Source of the DNA: Udeniomyces pyricola
Taxonomy: Eukaryota > Basidiomycota > Tremellomycetes > Cystofilobasidiales > Mrakiaceae
Assembly: GCA_039545295.1 (NCBI GenBank)
Contig: BCIK01000016.1
Location: 248,001 to 312,000, forward strand
Reading direction: 5' to 3'
Length of the DNA stretch: 64,000 bases
Shown here: positions 23,464 through 35,211 of the stretch, one piece after another
How positions within the stretch are numbered: position 1 is the stretch's first letter
Layout: the number at the start of each line of letters is the position of its first letter
The notes under the pieces: model-generated
What the model was told of the DNA's origin: nothing
What the model saw: only the letters and a program-made list of their open reading frames with translations
The model's database searches: none
Translations under genes and position numbers: made by a program

Positions 23464-24610
23464 AAGAAACAACCATAGCAACAACAAAAACAGTAGTGCC
23501 TTTTGCTTCTTCTTCGTGAGCTTTTTTTTCTTCTTCTTCTTCTTCGTGCTTGACAGTTCCGTCTCTCGTCATCCCAGTCAATCAGAGCATCGACTCTAAT
23601 CGATGCCAAACGTCATCTTTTCACTCACTCGTACCAATCCCGATCAGACTCTATAATTCATAGTATCACCCAACGCCGCGTCCAAGGGAATTCAACCGGC
23701 AACATTCCCTTCTTCCACGTCCAATCCTTAGACCTTGGACGTTCGTTTATCATCCATGCTGGTCTTGATCATCAACCCGACGTCGTTTGCTATCGTAGTT
23801 CACGCCAATGCATATCATTGTCCGTCGTTTGCAATACCGACGGGTTTGGATTCGACGGAAGAAAGGTGAAGAACCGCCGGGGAGGGGGGAGGGGAGATGA
23901 TGTAGAAGGAAAGGGTAGGACCTGCGCGATGGATCAGGCTCACCAAAGCAGAAGAGAGAACCGAGGGCATGATTGCGACGCATGTATGGAGACGCACGAG
24001 CAGAAAAAAGAACGACAGACGGGATCCTGCTTGGGTATCAAGGGCACAACATATAGCTTCCATCGATCTGTGTCACCATGTCATGAATACACATACGCAC
24101 GCAAGGCATAGAGGGCCTGAATATATGATCATAGCTTACACCATTAACTCGGCCATCCCAAACTTTGCCGAGAGAGAGAGAGAGAGGGGGAAAGTTTGTT
24201 TTTCTTTTCCTTTGCGTTTATTTTCGATTCGGGAGATTTTTCAAAGATGGCCTAGATGACATGATGGAGGGCTGGATGTTTGGGTGAAAAGAGACTTGGG
24301 GTGGTAGCTTGTATGGGATGACAGACAATCGGTCTACTGTAGACTAAGATCGTGCTTTTGATTGCTGCTGGATCTGGTGGTTCCAAAGCGCTCGACTCTT
24401 CTTCGGCCAGCTTGACAGGCCGATCGAGTAACGCTCGCGCATGCGCTCATGAGCCAGTCCGATCGATCGATCGATCTGAGTTAGCTGCGTCCTCACAAAT
24501 CCTCAGCGCCTCATCGTTGTTCCACGCGCGCTCAGCGCAGCGCGCAGCGTATACATCCCTCCAGATCCCAGATCCGGCCTTGTCTTTTTTCTTTGTCTTT
24601 CACCACCACC
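23464..24610. other. Intergenic DNA with GA repeat
   Basis: No gene. Holds a T/C-rich stretch near 23520-23545, a GGGGA-rich stretch (23880s), a GA microsatellite at about 24168-24187 and a GATC-rich stretch (GATCGATCGATCGATCT) at 24461-24477. Confidence 0.5.
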
Positions 24611-24772
24611 ATGACCACCACCACCACTTCGTCCAAACATATCCTCATCATCAGTCTTATCTTCATCACCAGTCCTATCATGACCACTTCGTCCATCTCG
24701 CTTCCCTCAATGCGCATCACAGCTGAGTCGTTCATCATCCAAATAGAGCTGACGCGCTGACGTCCAACCCCG

Positions 24773-26978
24773 TTGTTCTCCTCCACCAGCTTCACTCCCT
24801 ACTCGCATCACACCACTTTGTTGGCTCATCTTGGTTCTCCATTCGGTCCACTTGCTTTCGCCTTTGACTGGCTTCCGGAGCATCTCGACCTCGGGGATGA
24901 GCAAAGGTCCCAAGGGCTAGATATCAACATCATCTCTGAAGCCGGGAGTCGATACTCATGGACCCAGGAGCTCATGCACGCAAAGTTGGGCGGTGTTGTC
25001 GACTCGCTCAAAATGGTACGTGCCGTTTCTCTGACCGTCATGATTCGGCTCAGGATATGCCTATGCCTATGATGCTAATCCTTCTGCCTGCTGCCTTTTC
25101 ATATGCTGTTGGTAGCTGTCTGTGTTCGACTGGTACCCGTTGCCCGCATCTCGTCCCCCTTCCGGAACCCGATACAGTGCAATCGATTGCGAGGGCCAGG
25201 AGACCGCCACCCCTATGGACTCCCAGCAATACAGCCGTCTGTACTCCCTGACCCGATCGAATGGGATTACCCTCGCCATGGGCCTCGCGGTGTGGCATCG
25301 CATCGTAAGAGGACTTTTGGAATCGAGCGACATCTCCTGCAACATCAGCAAGGTTCGGTTCGATATCACCGAAGCCATGGTTGCCGCGAGACAGGCCCAG
25401 AAGGGAGCCGAGAAGGTCACATGGGAGACCGCGGTAATACGTAACATCGTCGTACTCTTTGACACTCGTCTCGCGGTTCTTCCTCGGTCAGTCCACGATG
25501 TCCTACATGCTGAAGCCCTCAAAGATCAAGGCCTCGCCGTCCGCGCAAGCATCCGGCAGCACATCCTCCCAGCCTGCTTGGAGTGAGTACTTTCATCAGA
25601 CGTGAGTTTGATCGTTCTTTCAATCGAACCTTGCTGATGTCACGACGTTTGCTGGTTCTTCCGCAATCCTTGCTCTGCGCTCGAACAGATCCCCCGCCCC
25701 TTCCAACCGCTAGAACGATCCCAACCCGATCAAATGAAACATATGAACTGAAGGTTACAGGCCCTCTTCAAGTCTCAAGAACCCTAATATCAACACCTCT
25801 TCCTGGCTCCGGAGTGAGTAGCCTTCTTCTTCCGGCCATCCTCGATTTGTGTTTCTCCTCACTCACCAATTGCGCTATTTTTCCCTTTATGCTTCAGAAG
25901 CGAAAAGATGTAGGTTCAAAGCTCTTTCTTGTCTATCACTTCTTCGTAAAACCCGCAAATCAACCGACTGACATCGCGTTGTCTGTGCTTTGTTCTTTTC
26001 CTTATAGCGCGAAGATTAGCAAAAGCTAATTCCCTTCTGACATGAAAGCTCTAGGCGTGAGTCTCTCTGCCCTTTCTTCCTCTTTCCAGTACATGTTCTG
26101 TCTTGCTGATGCCCCTTTCCTGCTTCCTCCCCCCCTCCTCCCGCCCTGCCCCTTCCATCTTGTTTCCTCCGTCCCTTCAGTCGAGAAAAATCTCGTCGTT
26201 CTGAGCATCATTCGTCGATTCGCGATCGACAATGTCAGACCCCAGATGGTGACACCAAAAGATTGGAAAGCCGCCAACGTTCAGTCGTTGGTCGACACCT
26301 TCATGGTCCCAACCATCTCCCAGGCCGAACGTCTCAAAGCCTGGGACGAATTCGAAGCCGTCTACTGGAACAAGACGCGCAAACCCTCACTTCGACCCTG
26401 GTACTGTGTCTGTCCCTCGATCCAGCGGTATGCACCTGGATTACTACAAGCACAAAAGGGAAGATGTTAGGTCGTTCGTTGAAGACCTGGGTGGGGAGGC
26501 CACTACAGTATGTCTACCTTGTTTCCCAAGCAAACCTTGCTTTCGCCTTATCTTGCCCTTCATATTGTCTGTTGAGCTGACACTCATGGTTTCGCTCATG
26601 GTCTTTGCTTAGGTTCGACGCTTCCGTTCGGAACAGCTCTGGCCCATCAACTCTCCAGGATGTATTCAACCTTTATTCAGCCTTTATTCAGCCTTTATTC
26701 AGCCTTTATTCAGCCTTTATTCAGCCTTTATTCAGCCTTGGTTCAGCCTTGGTTCAGCCTTGATCAACCCTTGATCAACCCTTGCTTAAGTCTGGCTGGA
26801 GCTTTGTCCAACCTTGTGGACACCTGGTTCAAGCCTTGGCCCAGCCTGATCAAATGCACTATTCATCCTATTTTCAGCGTTGATCAACGCTCAATGGTTC
26901 AACGATGCTTTCAATCCCGATGCCCCCTCAGACCCTCGATCCAGGGCAATCGAGGCATCCGCGCACGATCAAGAGTGA
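24773..26978 (+). CDS. Hypothetical multi-exon protein, no recognised domain
   Basis: Not recognised. Coding exons are supported by frame continuity. The first carries GSPFGPLAFAFDWLPEHLDL and ends in GGVVDSLKM at a GTACGT donor. The next reads LSVFDWYPLPASRPPSGTRY through QYSRLYSLTRSNGITLAMGL to RQHILPACLE (25113-25582). Small exons follow from 25.69 to 26.05 kb, then RRFAIDNVRPQMVTPKDWKA and AERLKAWDEFEAVYWNKTRK (26.2-26.4 kb), HLDYYKHKREDVRSFVEDLG and RRFRSEQLWPINSP (26.61-26.66 kb), and a last exon INAQWFNDAFNPDAPSDPRS with stop 26976-26978. There is no ATG in frame in the first visible exon, so a 5' exon lies upstream (a candidate ATG is at 24611). The intron before the last exon holds a minisatellite. 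Confidence 0.5.
26664..26784 (+). repeat. Eleven-copy 11-bp minisatellite, probably intronic
   Basis: Eleven head-to-tail 11-bp units. The first is TTCAACCTTTA, the next five TTCAGCCTTTA, two TTCAGCCTTGG, one TTCAGCCTTGA, then TCAACCCTTGA and TCAACCCTTGC. Divergence increases in one direction. It appears to lie in the last intron of the hypothetical gene, whose acceptor is TTTTCAG near 26875. Confidence 0.9.
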
Positions 26979-27695
26979 AACCACATGGGATAGTGAGAAC
27001 AGCTAGTCTAAGAACGAACCCCCAGGCCGGACGAGAGAGAGATAAAGACAGAACAGAACGAAGCAGAGCGAGAGATAGCAGCGAGGCAAGAGGCACGACA
27101 GGGGAGCAGACTTGTCACGCATCGGCGATATGGAGAGCAAGACAGTCAGCACACAGGTTGAGTCGAGTCGCAGACCAAGAAAGCCATGGAGGAGGCAAGG
27201 GGGAGGGGGTGAAGACGCGAAAAGGATCACGCACGATGTTCTTCTTGCTGATGTCGGCATCGGTCGAGGCGTTGTTCTCGTCCTCACCGGATCCGATTCG
27301 GTTGATCTTCTTGTTCATCTCAGTTCTAAAGAGTCTTTTCCGTTATAGTTGAGCTCCGAGAAAGACCTCAAATCATAGAGGATTGAAATACAACGATATG
27401 GCTTCTTGCAGCTTCTCCTTCCCTCAATAACTCAATCCTACTGCACTCTCGACCAACTAACTAAATACAACCGCCCAGCTGGCTTCGTGAAGTCGTACTC
27501 GAACGGGCCCTTGGAACCGTGGACCTTTGGCAAAACAAAGATCTACCCCTCCGGATCCATCGACCTATGCAACCCAATGGACTCTGTCTTGGTTCATCCA
27601 CTCCTCTCCACAATACATCATAACCCCTCATTATTCTCTCCCCCTCCCCCTGCCCCCAAAGTAGACGAGGATCAAGTCGGTTTTGCTCCATGCGT
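26979..27695. other. Gene-poor DNA with weak coding signals
   Basis: No gene assigned. Two short stretches look protein-like: KINRIGSGEDENNASTDADI on the minus strand (about 27250-27310) and VVLERALGTVDLWQNKDLPL on the plus strand (about 27490-27550). Neither has a convincing start, splice sites or family. Confidence 0.35.
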
Positions 27696-28701
27696 CTAAT
27701 CATCAAGCTTGAAGGGGCTTTTCCATTGCCCTTCAGGCGTCGGGACTTGAAGTGGTTCCCATCTGAGACAAGAAAAAAACGGAAGGAGGGGGGGGGGAGG
27801 AATCGCGAAAGAGATAGTCAGTGATGCGAGAGAAGAAAAAGGAAAACGAAAAAAATGAGAGAAGACCGTCAAGAGTCAAAGAAAGAGATTTTTTTTAAAA
27901 GTTTGGATAGCCTTGGTGTGGTAGGAGAAGGGAACATAGGGAGGAAGGAGAGTGGAGCGAGGGCGATATGAGGAAGGGAGAGGAGGAGACGGGCGATAGG
28001 TCGCATAACGTATGTAGGCAGAGGTTGTTGATTCGGGCCGGTGGGATCGATCCGAGAGGCCGAGTGAGGGAGGGACGGAAGAAGGGGAAGGGGGGATTGA
28101 TGTGGACTCTCGTGGTGGCTTGTGAGGATCCTCGATGGCCTATCAGCCTGAGATCCATTTCATAATGTGATGTCTATATATCGTGCGTGTGTATGACGTT
28201 TCGAACATGGATACGATCTGGAGATAGGAACCTCACAGGTGAAAGCGAGAGAAGAGAGAAAGGAAGCAAGGGGGGAACACGATCTCTCTTATTCACTTAC
28301 GCTTTCCATTCGACCATCTTCCCAACGAGTTGCAACTCTCTCCTAGCTGTTTCCAAAACCTGTTCGATTTGAACGTTGTCGTTCCCTTCAGCTTCGTTGA
28401 AGCGCTTCTCGAATTCGGCGACGGCGATATCGCCTTGGGATTCACGTTCGTGATCGGCGCCGCGTTGACTCCTGCCATCCGACCCGAGGTGATATCGATC
28501 GATGAGAGTATCGACGATGCCGACTCGTTGGGTGGTCAAAGCCTCGACAGCTTGACGGTAAGCGTGAGAAGGTGGGAAGTGGGAAAGGGCGCTGAGGGTG
28601 GCGTGGTAGGTCGCGGAGAGATGGGGGAGCGCATTGGGTTCGACGAGGAGACCGGTGATCTTGGTCGTGCGCTTCATGAGATGGACGATGGATCGATGCA
28701 T
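27696..28701 (-). CDS. NADH:ubiquinone oxidoreductase subunit NDUFA5 (B13 / 29.9 kDa type)
   Basis: Accessory subunit of the peripheral arm of mitochondrial complex I. Exon 1 encodes MHRSIVHLMKRTTKITGLLV, then SATYHATLSALSHFPPSHAY, RQAVEALTTQRVGIVD and QVLETARRELQLVGKMVEWK. This is the family order: TTxITGL near the N-terminus, YRQxxE in the middle, ExxxExxL and the final WKxWE. A long intron of about 550 nt separates the last exon, WEPLQVPTPEGQWKSPFKLD, which supplies the conserved WEPL and GQW. The start 28701 gives a near-normal family length of about 155 residues. Its head-to-head neighbour is ATP synthase subunit h. Confidence 0.9.
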
Positions 28702-29247
28702 GGTGAAGGTCAGTTGGAGAAGGTCGGGAGCGTGTGGTACTGCAGAAGGTGTGTCTGAAGGATGAATGTGTGTTGGACGGAGCGAAATCGATCGAAGACG
28801 TAGGGTGTTGGACTTGGTTGGACTAATCTGGACGGATGCACCTGGGGCCGATGATCACAGCAGGAGAATCCATTGATCAATGATTCAAGCTCGTCAATTC
28901 GATGTTCATTTACATCGACGACATCCTCATCATCATATAGTATGGATCAGTGCAGAGATTTAATTGAGATATGATGACGAGGATTACCTGATGAACTGCA
29001 CTATCAGCCCGTTTGAATTGATTGCATTGATGAGTGGTTGATCGAAGAAAGACGCATCGCGCTGCCACACAAGCGCGCAGGTACAAGCGACTTGAGCGAG
29101 CACAAGCCAGAACAAGCCAGCATAAGCTTGCACAAACAGGCACCCTGCCTCTCGTGCTCCAAGTGCTCTCAGCTCTCTCTCTCCCCGTACACCCAACCAC
29201 CTTGCCCCATTCCCTTCCACCTCCTCCTTCCTCTTTCTCCTCTCATC
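28702..29247. promoter_or_regulatory. Divergent promoter region shared by NDUFA5 and ATP synthase subunit h
   Basis: A 546-bp gap between head-to-head starts of two respiratory-chain genes. Its right half carries AAGCCAG-type repeats (AAGCCAGAACAAGCCAGCATAAGC spans 29104-29127) and a CT-rich stretch just before the ATG at 29248. A bidirectional role is inferred from layout. Confidence 0.5.
29114..29127 (+). promoter_or_regulatory. AAGCCAGCATAAGC motif, second copy
   Basis: Exact 14-nt match to 22075-22088, 121 bp upstream of the subunit h start codon, with a related AAGCCAG at 29104-29110. Confidence 0.4.
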
Positions 29248-31009
29248 ATGTTCGCTGCTAAGCTTATCGTACGCGCCTCCTTCGCACTGGTCTCCGCTCC
29301 CAACATACCACACCATAAAGCTCCCTTTCTCTGACACAACATCCCTGCTCCTTTCATCCGTGCCCCTTCCCCTCCGGCCGAACGACTGCCCTGTCGCTTC
29401 TCAATCTCGCTTTGCTCTTCCCCCCAATCCGCTCCTTACCCAGTCCCGAGTCGCTCCCACCGTCAGCCGACGATCCATCTCGGTCTCGGCCGCCAGGAAG
29501 GGTTAGTACACATCCTCTCGCTTGAGACAGGATGTCAGTCAAGGAACGATGGAGTATATGCTGATGCGATCCCTCCTCGCCTTTTGCGCTCTCTCTCTCC
29601 TCTCACTCTCATTCCTCTGCCCCTCATCCGGTTCTATCCTGTCTAACCCCGCCTATCCTGCTACCACTCCTACATCTGGTGCACGCCCCCTTTCTGTACC
29701 CTCGCTTATGAACGATCACTACATCTCCTGCTTTGTCCCTCGCATCACTATTTCTCTCGTTCTCGATCACCCCGCACGCGCCGATGCTCCTCTTTCCCTT
29801 TGGCCTGGCCGCGTTCAATTCGCTCCCTCACTCACTCCTCCCCCTCTCCTCCGACTTCCTCTGCCCAATCATCATCCTGATCATCCATTACCTCGCGCCC
29901 TCTCTCGCATCGCCTTTCGGTTGATGCCGCCTTTGCTTACTTGAAACACACATCGAACCCGACGTCCTTTCTCTCGTCCCTTGGGTCCTTGATTTCGTGT
30001 GACGAACCAATCGTTTCTCTCCCGCCTTTTTCTCGTCCGGCTCCATCACCCATCTCTTCCTCTTCTCGTCTTGCATGCTTCGACCATCGCTTGCCGACCT
30101 TGCCATTCACCTATCGCTGCGGTAACTCTATGTAGATCTCGTCCAGGATCTCTACATCAAGGAGCTCAAGGCCTACAAGACCCCTGTTGCCGTACGTTTG
30201 TGTCTTCCCATCGGGTCCTTGAGGTTTCTGGGTCGTTGGCTCTTGGGAACGATGGCTTGATGAGGCAAGGATGCCTGTGCTTGGGGGTCCCGTCCTCAAG
30301 AAGGAGGGAATACGATGACACAGAGGATTGTATGCGGTAGGCCACGCGTGGACGCTGTGCGGAGCTCAAGAAGACATCGAGTGTCACCTCTCATGGTGGA
30401 AGAGCGGGAACCTGATCTTGGGGCAGGGGGGGGGGGGATGGGCCGAGTCAAAGGCAGGCTGTTCAAGAGCATCTATTCAGGAGGAGGAGGAGTAGAGAAT
30501 CCCTGCGCAAGTACGATGGACTACATGGATGCAGCAAGGGATGTATTGTCCGCTCATCTGTCCACACTGGTACCGACTCGGTATCGTTTCAGCTCTAACA
30601 ACACACGACGCATTCGCTTTGGTCTTCCAAGTCGCGATGATTCGAGGCTGATCAGACTTCGATTTCGTTTGCTTTCTGGCCCCATCTGCACTGTGTCATG
30701 CACCCTTATTTGCCCATCGATATGATCCGAACCGACCCTCAGGCCAAGGATGCTCACGTTGGTGCCGTCAAGCAGTTCACTCCCCCTGCCGTCCCCTCGG
30801 CTCCTGCTTCGCTTGCCTCGACCCTCGCGTCCGACCTCCAGACCTACGACTCGACCTCCGTCGCGCTCGCCGAGGCTTCTGACGTTGCTGCCGCCAGCAC
30901 CGAGGGTGGAGCCGAGCTCGACACTGAGAAGATGAACGTTGACGAGCTCTTTGAGCACTTGAGGCAGGACGTCGTCGTTCCCGTCTACCACGAGGATGCT
31001 CACCACTAG
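29248..31009 (+). CDS. ATP14: Mitochondrial F1Fo ATP synthase subunit h
   Basis: Peripheral-stalk subunit h of mitochondrial ATP synthase. Four exons: a 7-codon exon MFAAKLI (from 29248, donor GTACGC); a presequence exon in the 29.35-29.5 kb region ending TVSRRSISVSAARK; DLVQDLYIKELKAYKTPVA (30136-30192), the family's hallmark; and AKDAHVGAVKQFTPPAVPSA onward (30742-31009), ending with an acidic/Ala-rich tail and PVYHEDAHH. RRSISVSAARK matches a matrix-processing site. The introns, about 640 and 550 nt, are long for this window and are pyrimidine-rich. The length (about 165 residues) suits a fungal Atp14 precursor. The acceptor before exon 2 is not pinned. Confidence 0.9.
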
Positions 31010-32017
31010 ATGGAGAGGGTTGTCGGATCTCGTTACTCCTGAGGAAAGCAAAGGGGGAGGAGGGATGTTTCTGAGAGGAGGGAAAAAAAGAAGGAAACGT
31101 AACGCTGGGACAGAGTAGAGGGTGGTTGGAAGCGTAGCTGTCGCGGTTTGTGGTTTGCCGATGGACATGTTGACTTTTGAATGGATGGAACGGAACAAGT
31201 GTAGTGCTGGATCAGCGATGAGGATTACAAGGTCAGGGGACACGCATCTGAGATCTGATTAGACAGGCAACGTGGGAAATGCAATTGCAGGGGCCGCTGC
31301 TTCTCTCTTGGGAAGACAATCTAGCATGCCGGAGCGGATCGAGACATGTCGGATCGAGGGCGCTCGACGTAGGCAACAAGATGAGCTGGTCATACAAATG
31401 TTTCATATAAACATAGGCTGTTGTGTTTGTACGTTGCCTGGTGCGTACCGATATACACCAGATGTGTGTGCACAACATATATATGTATGACTATTAATCA
31501 AGAGGATTAATCTGCAGCGACGCCGGCGGCTGTGCGTGATGTACGTGCGCGTGAATTGTTGATGATTTTGTACTTTTTCCTCGCTTTCGTCTTGTCTTCC
31601 TCTGCCCTCCCGAATCAATCCCCTTTCAACTCACCTATCCCAATCGCACCTCCCAGCAACTTACCATCGCTCTATTTCTGAGCTTGCATCCTTTTCCCTA
31701 TCGACTTGTCCCCATTCATCCTTCCCCGACGACCAGTCTGTGGTTGACCTTGCATTTCTCAGTACCAAAATCGCATATCGTTAGCTTGCTCCCCCCCCCC
31801 CTCCTCCCTTCCCTCAGGCGTCAGCAAGCCTCCTCCCGTTGCCGCCGCCGCCGCCGACTCTCCTGTTTCTTTCTCGCCCAACCAAAACCTTCGGACCCAC
31901 CTCCGCCTCTTTCCCCGACTCGCCGTCTTCTCGCCCAACTCCACTGCCCCGGATCCCCCTCCCTTCCTTCCTTTTCACCCTTTCTCCATTCATCTTTCTT
32001 TGTGAGGCCGAGGATCG
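31010..32017. other. Intergenic DNA and OTU-gene 5' leader
   Basis: No gene. Holds the subunit h 3' UTR, then a CT-rich stretch from about 31560 to 32010 with a C10 run (31791-31800), probably promoter and leader of the OTU gene. Confidence 0.5.
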
Positions 32018-35000
32018 ATGGGCAAGACCCAACGCAAGAACCAACGGACCGTCGTCTCCTCTGGTCCGTCTTCCCTGAGCTTGCATCCTTGCCTGCATCA
32101 CGATCGCCCCCCCCCCCTCCTCCCTCCTTGGTCCTGTCCTGTCCTTCCCTCTTCCGCTCGTCATTTTCCCTTCTTTCTGACTCTTTGTTTCTCTCTCTTT
32201 TCCTTTGCCCCCTCTTCTACCTTCAAATCAAAATAAAATAAAATTGTTCTTCACTCGCTCAAACACATGTATCCGATGGTGGAATTTCGGTCTTGTAGGC
32301 AGACAAAAGACTCGGTCGCATGGCACGACCCTGCTCACGCCTAGCGATCCGGCAAAGAACGAGCGTGAACTCGCAACTCAGGTGAGAGAATGCAAAGAGA
32401 GAGAGATGCCGAGAGTTTGCGATTCAAAACGCATACTGTATACCCTTCCTTTGCCAAGCTTCTCACGGTATTCTGGAGTTTGGGACGAGGCAAGAAGGGA
32501 AAAGACCAGGCGATGAATCCGGGGGGGGGGGTGTCCTAGAGTGCGATGGAGAGAACGAGAGACCAGCAGCTGCAGGTCGACGAAAGCCGTGACGTATGTC
32601 GGACTGACGCCTCTTTTTTTTTCCTATACAACTTATTTCACCCTCGGACTTTTTCCTTCTTCGCCTTCTTTAGTTGAAGAGCATGGGCCTCTACGCGAGC
32701 AACACGATTGGGGATGGTAATTGCTTGTTCAGGTAAGACCTCATTTTTTCTTTTCTTTTTTCTCTTTCTTCCTTCTTTTCTCACCAAAGAAGAGGATATG
32801 TCTTTGTTCCTTGCTGTCTTGTATACTCCCTGTGACGCATGGAGCGACCATCATCCTCCTCCTCCCCCCCCCCTTGGCAGTTCCATCTCTCGGAATCAAG
32901 CTGACTTGTCCCCATCGTCGTCTACTTTCTCTTAAATTGAATCATAGAGCTCTCTCAGATCAGCTCTACGGCACACCCAACCACCATTCTTCCCTCCGTC
33001 GAGAAGTTAGTCCCTTACCCCTTCTCACCATTCCTTGATCTAACCATCACATTCTGATTGCACCTTTCGCATGTTGATTCCGTGACCTCTTTAACCTCTG
33101 CATGCGCCGGCTCTTTTCCCCTTCGTACATTGACGTCATCATCACCATCAATACCATCCTCGCAACGACGACGATGCCTTGTTAGATTTGCGATTATCTC
33201 ATCGCCAACACTGAGCGATACCAATTCTTTGTCGACGACGATCGTCCGTTCGCGGATCATGTGCGCGTCATGAGGGAGAATGGTACGTCATTTTCTTCCA
33301 AAGAGATGGGGCTCGGGAGCTGTGAGGGTGCACATATACATATACATATATGAATATATATATATACATACATGTTTTTGCGCACGTGACTGATCAGGAT
33401 ACTCGTTTCTTGTGATTCTATCTCTGTCGATCAGGAACGTATGGAGGTCATCTGGAGCTGACGGCTTTTGCCCATTCAAAGGGCAAATGGATCAAGGTGG
33501 TTCAGCCTGGCGTATGTTTCCGTCTCACATAAACCCCCCTCTTCCCCCTCTCCCGTGTTTTTCGTCCAAGCGTGCCATACTTCGTACAACTCTCGATCTC
33601 CCCTCTCTCTTGTTACCCCGCGTGCTAAAACGACTTAATACCCTACGCTCTGCTGTGTCCTCTTTCAGCTCGTTTACGTCGTATCGTGCGAGGATGAGTC
33701 AAACCCGACGCACTCCCGTCCGAAATCACCCTCGGATAGCGATGACGAGGACGCTGCATGGGACACGGTTTACCTCGCCTATCACAGCTGGGAGCATTGG
33801 AGTAGCGTGCGGAATCAGAGCGGGCCTCATTCGGGTCTACCTTGCGTTCGAGAGGTAAGTATCGGTGCCCCGTCAGACCTTTTACATTCGAATCGAATCT
33901 CTCCACTAAGCCAGCGGGTATCCTTATCCTTTATGAATGTACCATTATGGCTGTATCGACATATCTTTCTGTTCCAACATGTCTTTTCCACAGATACCAA
34001 AACCATCGTCATCTCGTCAGCCGTCGACATCTCTGTCTCCTTCGCTTCCACCATCACCCACACCGACTCAATACGAATCGCTCATCCTAACCTCTATACC
34101 TCCCGGATCAGCGACGCTCGAATCGATTCGGGCCTTTATCGACGAACTCGGCGGACCAGACCATATCGAGTGGGAGCGGGTTGTCGAGATCTTTATTGAG
34201 CAGCTCGATGCGGATGCGGACGCTGATGTTGATACCCATGCCATGGTTCAGGAAATAGAGGAGGAAGAGGATGAGGGAGTCCTACCGAGCTCTACTGTGC
34301 CTATCGCTGGCGCGCTGTCCCGGCTGGACCCATCGGACTGGCGAGGGAATTCACCCGTTTCTTCGGCAGACGGCGGACAACCTTCGATAGAGTCCGACCA
34401 TTCTTCGACATCCTCCGTTGCGATTCGTCATCGACCGACGCCGTTATCCCAAGCGTCACTCCTTTCCACTGCATCTTCGTCTGGTTCTCCCCTCTCGACT
34501 CCCCAATCTTCCCCGCCCGCTTCTTCAACGGACTCGCTCTCACCTCCACCCGATGACACTAGCTTTGGTGGCAACGACGATGACGATGACAGCTACTTCG
34601 ACGGTAGCCATACGGACGATCCCGAAGAAGATCTCGACGTGGACGAGGCGGAAGCTTCAGATTCTCCTGCGCTTCTTTCGTCCTCGGCAGCGACGGCGAC
34701 TGGACCGTTGTTACCAGTCATCCGACTCCGGTTAAAACGACCGGCGCCTCCTTCCTCATCACCAACTTCTGTGACGGTGCCTCTATACTCTTCATCGTCG
34801 TCCTCACCTCCTTCGACGCCTCTGCACGCCGCCTCGATGCTCTCACCTTTGAATCCCAACCGAACGATTTCTCTTCCAGATACGCATGCATCTTCATCTG
34901 CTCCTGCTCATTCCTCCCCTCCCCGCATCGTGTCGAACCGGACCGCTCGCAAAGCACGTACGTCAACCGCGTCGGCAGTACGCAGCAGTAGCGTCGTGGT

Positions 35001-35211
35001 TTCCCCTCCACCAGCGGCGGCCCCTTCGCCAGCGTCGTCCAATAAGAAGGCTAAGAAGAGCGGCAAGGAGAAGAAAGCAGAGAAGGCGATGGAGAAGCGA
35101 ATCACCCGGAGTCGAGCTCGTGGTGGTGGAGTGAATGAGGAAGGTGGGAAGGAGACGAAGAAGGCGGCACCGAGAGTTGTCGAAGGAGGGTTTAGGGAAC
35201 TATATATCTGA
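32018..35211 (+). CDS. OTU-family deubiquitinase, OTUD3-like
   Basis: Cysteine protease that cleaves ubiquitin chains. Exon 1 is MGKTQRKNQRTVVSSG, spliced in frame to RQKTRSHGTTLLTPSD. The OTU core follows: LYASNTIGDGNCLFR with catalytic Asp/Cys in GDGNC (32.7 kb), ALSDQLYGTPNHHSSLRRE, RPFADHVRVMRENGTYGGHL and ELTAFAHSKGKWIKVVQPG, then the His box YHSWEHWSSVRNQSG (33.8 kb). All triad positions are present. The last exon (33995-35211) is a 400-residue tail: an acidic helix-like part (IEWERVVEIFIEQLDADADA), long Ser/Pro low complexity, and a basic end (KKSGKEKKAEKAMEKRITRS) that may act as a nuclear or RNA-binding tail. Introns contain C/T runs. The substrate is unknown. Confidence 0.9.

Noticed and set aside
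26660..27352. 230-codon plus-strand open frame through the minisatellite
   Set aside because: It stays open because an 11-bp unit without stops cycles through all frames; the peptide after it is out of frame with the better exon INAQWFNDAFNPDA.
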